A model generated the notes under the pieces. It was not told the DNA's origin, searched no databases, and saw nothing but the letters and a program-made list of their open reading frames with translations. Below are positions 1 through 4,302 of a stretch of 7,791 nucleotides of DNA, one piece after another. Position 1 is the first letter of the stretch. The number at the start of each line of letters is the position of its first letter. The translations under genes were made by a program, and so were the position numbers. Source of the stretch: Calditrichota bacterium (GTDB taxonomy: Bacteria > Calditrichota > Calditrichia > RBG-13-44-9 > J075); the NCBI GenBank assembly GCA_024275555.1, contig JAJRYW010000033.1, positions 1-7,791 of the forward strand, read 5' to 3'.

Positions 1-300
1 CATCGAGATACACCATTTCGGTTCGGGCATCTGATCCCAAATTCGCTTTAATATAGGCAGTTCTTTAATTGCCACCCGGCCGGCGACAATCATCAGATCG
101 CATTGCCGGGGGGTAAAGCGGATCGCCTCTGCACCAAAACGCGCCAGGTCGTAGCGGGAGGCTAAGGTGGCCATCAATTCAATACCGCAGCAAGCAGTTC
201 CAAAAGGCATTGGCCATAAGGAGTTCTTGCGGGCCCAATTGACTAGCTTATCCAGCCGGGTGGTGGTAAAACTCTTGCCCTGCAACATGTCCGTAGCCAT
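1..300 (-). CDS. nuoB: NADH-quinone oxidoreductase subunit B (NuoB), 5' part only
   Basis: Complex I subunit that holds the terminal [4Fe-4S] cluster N2 and passes electrons from NADH to quinone. It sits in the peripheral arm at the membrane interface. Reading the minus strand from ATG at 300-298 gives 100 residues with no stop before the window edge. The stretch LWPMPFGTACCGIE (residues 28-41) is the family hallmark, and the adjacent cysteines C37 and C38 are two of the four N2 ligands. FTPRQCDLMIVAGR and MPEPKW further on also match NuoB. The remaining ligand cysteines would lie just past the cut, starting with the GAC motif that normally follows this point. The start is supported by GGAGG at 310-306, five bases before the ATG. 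The protein begins close to the conserved core, as in short NuoB forms. nuoA does not precede it: the upstream DNA belongs to a divergent gene, so nuoB appears to lead its transcript. Identity is secure; whether the rest of the complex I cluster follows cannot be seen. Confidence 0.95.
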   Translation of the reverse strand, partial: MATDMLQGKSFTTTRLDKLVNWARKNSLWPMPFGTACCGIELMATLASRYDLARFGAEAIRFTPRQCDLMIVAGRVAIKELPILKRIWDQMPEPKWCISM

Positions 301-370
301 TGAATCCTCCAAAAAAAGTTGGTCAGCGCTCAATTGTTGTTTCGCTATTTAAACAGGGCCTAAAGTAAAC

Positions 371-387
371 GATTTTAGCATAAAATC
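371..387. promoter_or_regulatory. 17-bp palindrome overlapping a candidate nuoB promoter
   Basis: The plus strand reads GATTTTA-GCA-TAAAATC, a perfect 7-bp inverted repeat around a 3-base centre. On the minus strand the same bases give TGC followed by TAAAAT (380-372). This is an extended -10 element (TGn plus a 5/6 match to TATAAT) about 70 bases upstream of the nuoB start. No good -35 is visible, which is common for extended -10 promoters. The symmetry is what a dimeric repressor or activator site would show, but the AT-rich sequence makes chance symmetry possible. No regulator is identifiable. Confidence 0.35.
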
Positions 388-440
388 AAATAAGAAATTA
401 GTTTTTCACACCCGGGTCCGCCATTTTTCTAAGGTAGCGG

Positions 441-470
441 TTGACTTGCCGATATAAAGATTTATCTTTG
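441..470 (+). promoter_or_regulatory. Candidate promoter for the GNAT/deiminase gene
   Basis: TTGACT at 441-446 resembles a -35 box. TATCTTTG at 463-470 matches all fixed positions of the Bacteroidota -7 consensus TAnnTTTG, and a TTG about 19 bases upstream fits its -33 partner. Read as a classical sigma-70 promoter, the -10 would be TATCTT (4/6) after a 16-base spacer. A start near 476 would leave a leader of about 40 bases before the GTG start at 514. Identified by eye only. Confidence 0.45.
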
Positions 471-513
471 CCAGCGCACCGGGGGAATCGGCTATATTAT
501 AAAGGAAAGAGCT

Positions 514-2220
514 GTGAATGATATTTTTCAGAAAACCGTCAATAAATCCAAAGTTGATGAGCAAGGACGCCAATACGTTCAGGTTAAGCATGGCGGAAAA
601 TTGTTGCGGGTCGATCCGGCGCTGAACACGGCCGAGCTGAAGCTGGTGAAACAATTCGACAACCGCTTTTTTACCGGATTGCAGAAGATCACCCTGGAAG
701 ATTTGCAGATCATCCAATCCTGCGGGGCGGTGCTGATGCTCCGCAACCCGGCCGGGAGCGGTCAGTTATTAGGCGTTTCCCAGGTTTTGCTCAGTTCCAT
801 CCCGAAACAGGAAGTGCGGCCCGGAGAAGCCTTCAGCTACGGCGCGGTCGGGCCCGGGTATGGGCAGGTGTTATATAAAGCGCAGGAAGTCATCGCCCGG
901 GAAGCCCGCAAAGAGCGCATCCGCGCCACGGTGCGCCTGGAAGACACCATCTCCATTCGCTCGCTGATGAAAGCCGGATATCGCATCCACGGGTACGACC
1001 CTACCCGCTATGGCCTGCGGGAACAAGGCGGGGCGCGGCTGGTCATGGAAAAAGACCTGATCAACGAACAGTTTCCTTTTGAGCCCCACCAACAACAGCA
1101 ATGGGTGCAGGAGGGAATCATCCGCATGGTCACCCCGGAATTCACCGCTCAAAAGCTGATCGGGGAAATGCCGCTGAAAACAGGACTGTGGGTGCGCAAT
1201 GAAGAGGGCTACGACGCCTTTGTTCACCGGCAGGTGGAAACGCTTCTCAGCGGCGGTTATGTGGGAGTGGGGCTGCTGCAGAAAGGCGAATGTTTTGCCG
1301 AGGATGACCCGGCGCTAAAACTGCTGGTTTTCCAGCGCGCCGACACCCCGCCGGCGGTTGATCGATTATCTTTTCCGGTACAGGTAACTTCCGAGTACGG
1401 TAAACTGCGTGAAGTAATCGTCTCCTACACGCCGGAGAATGCCCAAATCCGGGCGGAATACGCCATCAACGATGTTGCCAGAAAAAATGTGGAAAATATC
1501 GACCCAATCGCATTTAAAGATGAATACAATTTGTTTGTCGGCACCCTGGTTGACCTGGGCGTAAAAGTGGTGCATACCAACGCCATCGGCAAAGGGGGGA
1601 AATCCGCTATTTTTACCCGCGACCCGGCCTTTGTTTTTGGGGACGCCATCGTCTTAGGCCGCCTGAAGCAGGAACAGCGCCATTATGAGACCGAGGGAAT
1701 GCGTCAGATCAGCCTGGGCCATTTGATGAAAGACCTCACCGATGACGATCAGGCGTTTTTAGAAGGAGGGGATATTGTATTTATCGGGGAAAAGCGGGCC
1801 GCCGTCGGGTTGGGGCAGCGAACCAGCCCGGCCGGACTGCGCAAGCTGCAGTTGGCCTTTCCGGATTACAGCTTCGTGGCCGTCCCGCATGACGATTTGC
1901 ACCTGGATGTGCTCTTTACCATGTTAGGCCCCCAAAAATGCCTGGCCGATATCACCCGGCTGCCGCAAACATTTTTACAGTTTTTACGCAACGAAGGTTT
2001 TACCATTGTCGAAGCGGACCCCCGCGAACAACCCGGCCTGGGGTGCAATGTGGTGGCCCTGGGAGCAAACCGGGTGCTGGCAGTCAAAGAAAACGCGGCG
2101 ACTAATCAGCGTATCCGCGAGCATGGGGTGGAGGTGGTGGAAGTGAGCATGCCCAATATCGTCAAGTGGGGCGGCGGCCCGCGCTGCATGACCTGCCCAA
2201 CCCACCGGGAAAATCCGTGA
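514..2220 (+). CDS. Two-domain protein: GNAT-like N-terminus fused to an arginine deiminase/amidinotransferase-fold domain
   Basis: 568 residues. The C-terminal part (about 288-568) belongs to the guanidino-group modifying superfamily (arginine deiminase, DDAH, amidinotransferases). Visible motifs are FTRDPAF (367-373), FLEGGD (415-420, catalytic Glu 417 and substrate-binding Asp 420), HLDVLFT (463-469, catalytic His 463) and GGGPRCMTCP (553-562, nucleophile Cys 558). All catalytic residues seem present, so activity is plausible. The domain is about 280 residues, nearer DDAH size than the roughly 400 of classical ArcA, whose helical insert seems absent. Residues 71-182 follow GNAT order: strands LMLRN and GVSQVLL, a strand ending in AVGPGYG, a long helix, then IRATV, a helix with LMKAGYR, and ARLVMEKDL. 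The acetyl-CoA loop is short and degenerate. Residues 185-285 are unassigned. Translation starts at GTG 514, with AAGGAAAG (502-509) as the ribosome binding site. The ATG at 518 is out of frame. No arcB, arcC or arcD gene is adjacent. The substrate is unknown: free arginine, a methylated or modified arginine, or another guanidino compound are all possible. Confidence 0.8.
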   Translation: MNDIFQKTVNKSKVDEQGRQYVQVKHGGKLLRVDPALNTAELKLVKQFDNRFFTGLQKITLEDLQIIQSCGAVLMLRNPAGSGQLLGVSQVLLSSIPKQEVRPGEAFSYGAVGPGYGQVLYKAQEVIAREARKERIRATVRLEDTISIRSLMKAGYRIHGYDPTRYGLREQGGARLVMEKDLINEQFPFEPHQQQQWVQEGIIRMVTPEFTAQKLIGEMPLKTGLWVRNEEGYDAFVHRQVETLLSGGYVGVGLLQKGECFAEDDPALKLLVFQRADTPPAVDRLSFPVQVTSEYGKLREVIVSYTPENAQIRAEYAINDVARKNVENIDPIAFKDEYNLFVGTLVDLGVKVVHTNAIGKGGKSAIFTRDPAFVFGDAIVLGRLKQEQRHYETEGMRQISLGHLMKDLTDDDQAFLEGGDIVFIGEKRAAVGLGQRTSPAGLRKLQLAFPDYSFVAVPHDDLHLDVLFTMLGPQKCLADITRLPQTFLQFLRNEGFTIVEADPREQPGLGCNVVALGANRVLAVKENAATNQRIREHGVEVVEVSMPNIVKWGGGPRCMTCPTHRENP

Positions 2221-2297
2221 CCGGCTCTATTCAAACGGCCTAAAAATATCCGGCGCCGCAGAAAGATGCACAAACCCGGGAAAATGGATTTTTTTTC

Positions 2298-2326
2298 TTG
2301 ACAGGTATAAGATTATGCTCTATATT
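2298..2326 (+). promoter_or_regulatory. Strong sigma-70-type promoter for tRNA-Lys
   Basis: TTGACA at 2298-2303 is a perfect -35. A spacer of exactly 17 bases follows, then TATATT at 2321-2326 (5/6 match to TATAAT). The downstream box extended to 2328, TATATTTG, also fits the Bacteroidota TAnnTTTG element, so it would suit either type of primary sigma factor. A run of T bases lies just upstream of the -35. Transcription would begin about 15 bases before the mature tRNA 5' end at 2348. Confidence 0.8.
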
Positions 2327-2347
2327 TGGCGCTCGATTTTAATGGAT

Positions 2348-2420
2348 GGGCCCATAGCTCAGCTGGTAGAGCACCGGACTTTTAATCCGTTGGTCGCAGG
2401 TTCGATCCCTGCTGGGCTCA
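2348..2420 (+). tRNA. tRNA-Lys (anticodon UUU)
   Basis: A complete 73-nt cloverleaf decoding AAA and AAG. The acceptor stem is GGGCCCA (2348-2354) with TGGGCTC (2413-2419), including one G-U pair at position 2-71. The D stem is GCTC/GAGC. The anticodon loop is CTTTTAA with anticodon TTT at 2381-2383. The variable loop is TGGTC, and the T arm is GCAGG-TTCGATC-CCTGC. The discriminator base is A2420. The 3' CCA is not encoded (CAT follows), so a CCA-adding enzyme must complete it. The outermost anticodon-stem pair (C2374 with T2390, positions 27-43) is a C-U mismatch; the other four pairs are Watson-Crick. The gene stands alone between its own promoter and a terminator. Confidence 0.96.
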
Positions 2421-2437
2421 CATTCTTTAGCTTGACC

Positions 2438-2480
2438 AGATAAGCCTGTTTCTGCGGATTCAGGCTTATCTTTTATTATT
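2438..2480 (+). terminator. Rho-independent terminator after tRNA-Lys
   Basis: An 11-bp perfect stem pairs AGATAAGCCTG (2438-2448) with CAGGCTTATCT (2461-2471) around a 12-base loop. It is followed by a T-rich tract (2471-2480, TTTTATTATT). It begins 18 bases after the tRNA 3' end and ends that single-gene transcript. Confidence 0.85.
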
Positions 2481-2604
2481 AACTCCACTTTGGCGAAGCC
2501 GCCGCTTCACGGCGATCTTCCGGCTGGTTTATGGGGAAACAGGGGGATAAAAACGCTGAATTGCGGAAAATTCCATATAGCTTTCAACCTGTAATTCGCA
2601 TTAT

Positions 2605-2664
2605 TAGCCACTTTCGGGCTCTTATTCGACAATCTTTTGTCGATTGAGACCCCGAAAGGGGCTA
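2605..2664. other. Long imperfect hairpin, possible structured RNA or leader element
   Basis: Nested complementary arms fold into one stem. TAGCC (2605-2609) pairs with GGCTA (2660-2664), and CTTTCGGG (2611-2618) with CCCGAAAG (2651-2658). CTC (2619-2621) pairs with GAG (2646-2648), and TCGACAA (2626-2632) with TTGTCGA (2637-2643) around the tetraloop TCTT. In total 23 base pairs are separated by a one-base mismatch and small internal loops. No U-tract follows on the plus strand, so it is not a typical plus-strand intrinsic terminator. It could be a leader structure, a small RNA, or a palindromic repeat; a second copy is not present in this window. Confidence 0.5.
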
Positions 2665-2705
2665 TTACACATTGAGCTGACTTTTCCCTTTATTTTTGAT
2701 TCTGA

Positions 2706-2765
2706 TTTGTGTAAAATTGTCACTCAGGAACATAACCCCCGGTTTGGTGTAGTATTTTACACAAA
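2706..2765. repeat. Perfect 12-bp inverted repeat upstream of the secreted-protein gene
   Basis: TTTGTGTAAAAT at 2706-2717 is the exact reverse complement of ATTTTACACAAA at 2754-2765, with a 36-base spacer. The right arm ends 10 bases before the Shine-Dalgarno GGGAGG (2776-2781). If transcribed, the arms could pair and present the ribosome binding site just outside a stem. As DNA they could be paired operator half-sites, with the left arm covering the TAAAAT hexamer. The function is not determined. Confidence 0.55.
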
Positions 2766-2785
2766 GCCATAGCAAGGGAGGCTGT

Positions 2786-3232
2786 ATGAAACGTTTCTTC
2801 GCTGTATTGATGATCTTGTTGCCGCTGGTTACGTTTGCCCAGTTAAAGCAACAGGCCGAGCCGGTTGATATTGGCCAGGCGATTATAAAACCCGGGGCCG
2901 GCTTGCTGATGGGTATACTCAACCCGGAGAAGTTCCACATGAGCCATTCTTTCTCGACTTCTTTTATGAGCGGCGGGGCCGGCAGCGCCATGGTCAACAG
3001 CTATATGAATACAATTCAGTACCAGATCAGTGCACCGCTGATGCTGCGTTTAAACGTGGGGTTGATGAGTTCGCCTTATAACTCATTCAACAAAAAACTT
3101 CCTGCGTTGAACTCCACCCAGTTTTTTGGCAGCGCCGAATTGCAATATCGTCCCTCAAAAAACACCCTGCTGCACCTGGGTATTTCCACATTCCCAACCG
3201 GCAGCTATTATTACTCACCCTACCGGTATTGA
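2786..3232 (+). CDS. Small secreted protein of unknown function, probable outer-membrane-associated
   Basis: 148 residues. I do not recognise a named family. The N-terminus MKRFFAVLMILLPLVTFAQ is a clear Sec signal peptide, with a basic start, a hydrophobic core and a likely cut after TFA or a few residues later. There is no lipobox cysteine. The mature part is rich in Ser, Tyr, Phe, Met and Asn, with alternating hydrophobic segments such as QYQISAPLMLRLNVGLMSS and FFGSAELQYRPSKNTLLHLG. These suggest amphipathic beta strands, as in small outer-membrane barrels or surface beta-proteins. The C-terminus is tyrosine-rich (GSYYYSPYRY). Translation starts at ATG 2786, after GGGAGG at 2776-2781. It is followed 31 bases later by the LytR_C gene, suggesting a shared transcript and a cell-envelope role. 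That it is a real gene is well supported by its signal peptide and ribosome binding site; its function is open. Confidence 0.8.
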   Translation: MKRFFAVLMILLPLVTFAQLKQQAEPVDIGQAIIKPGAGLLMGILNPEKFHMSHSFSTSFMSGGAGSAMVNSYMNTIQYQISAPLMLRLNVGLMSSPYNSFNKKLPALNSTQFFGSAELQYRPSKNTLLHLGISTFPTGSYYYSPYRY

Positions 3233-3263
3233 GTGATGAGCATCGACAAGGAGTTGGTATAGT

Positions 3264-3929
3264 TTGGCAAGACGGACGCGACGCAATCTCTCGGATCCCC
3301 GCATCAAAAAAATTATTAAACAACCGGCCGGGAGCGCTGCTCCACGCAGAAAGCCGGCGCGGTCTCGATCAAAGGATCAAAGCGCTTTTTTTACTTCCTC
3401 GGTGGCAGCGCTGCTGCTGATTCTGCTGGTCGTTACCCTGGGATACCTGTTCCGGCAGCCATTGATGAAAGAATGGCAAACCCTGAGCGATTATTGGAAC
3501 CGCGCTCCGGAGAGGAAGTCTGTAGCTCAACAAGCGCCGCCGCCGGAGAAAAATGCGCCGCTCTCCCCCACCCCATCCAGCCAAACCGAAACGCCGCCGC
3601 CGGAATCTCCCCCGCCAGCAACGCGGAGAATCCAGGTGGAAGTGCTGAATGGTTGTGGTGTGGCCGGATTAGCCAAAGAAGTAACAAAGTACCTGCGCAA
3701 ACAAAATATTGATGTGGTCGGCAGCGGCAATTACAAAAATTTTGCCGTGGAAAAGAGTTTTATCCTGGATCGCATCGGAAATCCGGAGCGCTCCGGGCAG
3801 GCGGCTAAACTATTGGGGATTCCGGCCGAACAGATTGTAAAACGTATCGCCCCGGAATTACAATTAGACGTCACCATTGTTATTGGAAAAGATTATAAAT
3901 CACTGGAACCCTTTTTAACAAAGAGGTAA
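3264..3929 (+). CDS. Single-pass membrane protein with C-terminal LytR_C domain
   Basis: 221 residues, in order: a strongly basic cytoplasmic N-terminus (1-40, many Arg and Lys), one transmembrane helix (about 42-63, AFFTSSVAALLLILLVVTLG), a linker, a proline-rich stretch (about 91-119) and a LytR_C domain (about 121-215). That domain starts IQVEVLNGCGVAGLAKEV, with the typical V-x-V-L-N-G-x-G core, and ends near DVTIVIGKDYKSL. It would lie in the periplasm. LytR_C occurs at the C-terminus of LytR-CpsA-Psr cell-wall ligases, but the catalytic LCP domain is absent here, so a ligase role should not be assumed. The start is TTG at 3264, with AAGGAG (3248-3253) ten bases upstream; an in-frame stop at 3237 and no ATG between them leave this as the best start. 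It ends one base before rsfS, matching the common proximity of LytR-type genes and rsfS. The exact function is unknown. Confidence 0.85.
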   Translation: MARRTRRNLSDPRIKKIIKQPAGSAAPRRKPARSRSKDQSAFFTSSVAALLLILLVVTLGYLFRQPLMKEWQTLSDYWNRAPERKSVAQQAPPPEKNAPLSPTPSSQTETPPPESPPPATRRIQVEVLNGCGVAGLAKEVTKYLRKQNIDVVGSGNYKNFAVEKSFILDRIGNPERSGQAAKLLGIPAEQIVKRIAPELQLDVTIVIGKDYKSLEPFLTKR

Positions 3930-3930
3930 T

Positions 3931-4302
3931 ATGAGCGACATGGATTTGGCAACGAAGATCGCCCAACTGGCCCTGAGTAAAAAAGGATATGATATCCGCA
4001 TCCTGGATTTACGCGGGCTTACGGATGTGGCCGATTACTTCGTATTAGTCAGCGGGGAATCGGATATGCATGTAAAAACCCTGGCAGACTTTATTGAACG
4101 GGAACTTAAGGATGAACGAATCCGGCCCTGGCACAAAGAGGGATACATTCAGCGCAATTGGGTTCTGTTGGATTATGTAGATACGGTGGTGCATATTTTT
4201 CGCGAGGAAACCCGCCAGTATTACGGATTAGAACGCCTCTGGGCAGACGCAAAAGTAACGGAAGTGGAAGACGATGCTCCAATTGGAAAATTATCTGAAT
4301 AA
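3931..4302 (+). CDS. rsfS: Ribosomal silencing factor RsfS (Iojap/DUF143 family)
   Basis: RsfS binds ribosomal protein uL14 on the 50S subunit and blocks joining with 30S, which lowers translation during starvation or stationary phase. The 123 residues cover the full family length. Diagnostic stretches are ILDLRGLTDVADYFVLVSG (24-42) and PWHKEGYIQRNWVLLDYVD, followed by VVHIFREETRQYYGLERLWADA near the end. The start at ATG 3931 is preceded by AGAGG (3922-3926), which overlaps the stop codon region of the LytR_C gene. The genes are one base apart, so translation is probably coupled. The next in-frame ATG at 3940 sits too far from the ribosome binding site. The last 29 bases overlap the start of argS. 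Identification is confident. Confidence 0.95.
   Translation: MSDMDLATKIAQLALSKKGYDIRILDLRGLTDVADYFVLVSGESDMHVKTLADFIERELKDERIRPWHKEGYIQRNWVLLDYVDTVVHIFREETRQYYGLERLWADAKVTEVEDDAPIGKLSE

Larger units (their letters stand above)
2421..2785. other. 365-base gene-free region between tRNA-Lys and the secreted-protein operon
   Basis: No convincing coding sequence lies here on either strand. It holds the tRNA terminator (2438-2480), a 60-nt imperfect hairpin (2605-2664), and a 12-bp inverted repeat just before the next gene (2706-2717 and 2754-2765). A short GAAGC/GCTTC stem at 2495-2508 is too weak to interpret. Positions about 2510-2604 show nothing I can assign. The only promoter-like hexamer is TAAAAT at 2712-2717 (5/6 to the -10 consensus) without a proper -35, so the promoter of the downstream operon is not located with confidence. 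Confidence 0.7.

Noticed and set aside
518..520. ATG as alternative start for the deiminase-like gene
   Set aside because: It is out of frame with the conserved protein; GTG at 514 is in frame and correctly spaced from AAGGAAAG.
2221..2297. Possible terminator after the deiminase-like gene
   Set aside because: A run of T bases exists at 2290-2296, but no stable GC-rich stem precedes it, so no intrinsic terminator can be supported.
2495..2508. Short hairpin GAAGC-CGCC-GCTTC
   Set aside because: A five-pair stem without a T-tract or conserved context is expected by chance in GC-rich sequence.
2708..2724. CRP/FNR-like site (TGTG ... TCAC)
   Set aside because: The half-sites are spaced one base wider than the CRP consensus and the A/T positions flanking the core do not match. 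The perfect 12-bp inverted repeat overlapping it is the better explanation.
3236..3262. Eight-codon frame starting ATG just before the LytR_C gene (MSIDKELV)
   Set aside because: Considered as a leader peptide. It has no ribosome binding site of its own and no codon pattern linking it to regulation, and it contains the Shine-Dalgarno of the next gene only by position.
3229..3420. Plus-strand frame of 63 codons overlapping the LytR_C gene start
   Set aside because: It has no recognisable domain and runs out of frame through the LytR_C coding region, which has a signal anchor and a conserved domain.
3264..3929. Annotation as a LytR-CpsA-Psr cell-wall ligase
   Set aside because: Only the C-terminal LytR_C domain is present; there is no room for the LCP catalytic domain between the transmembrane helix and the proline-rich linker.
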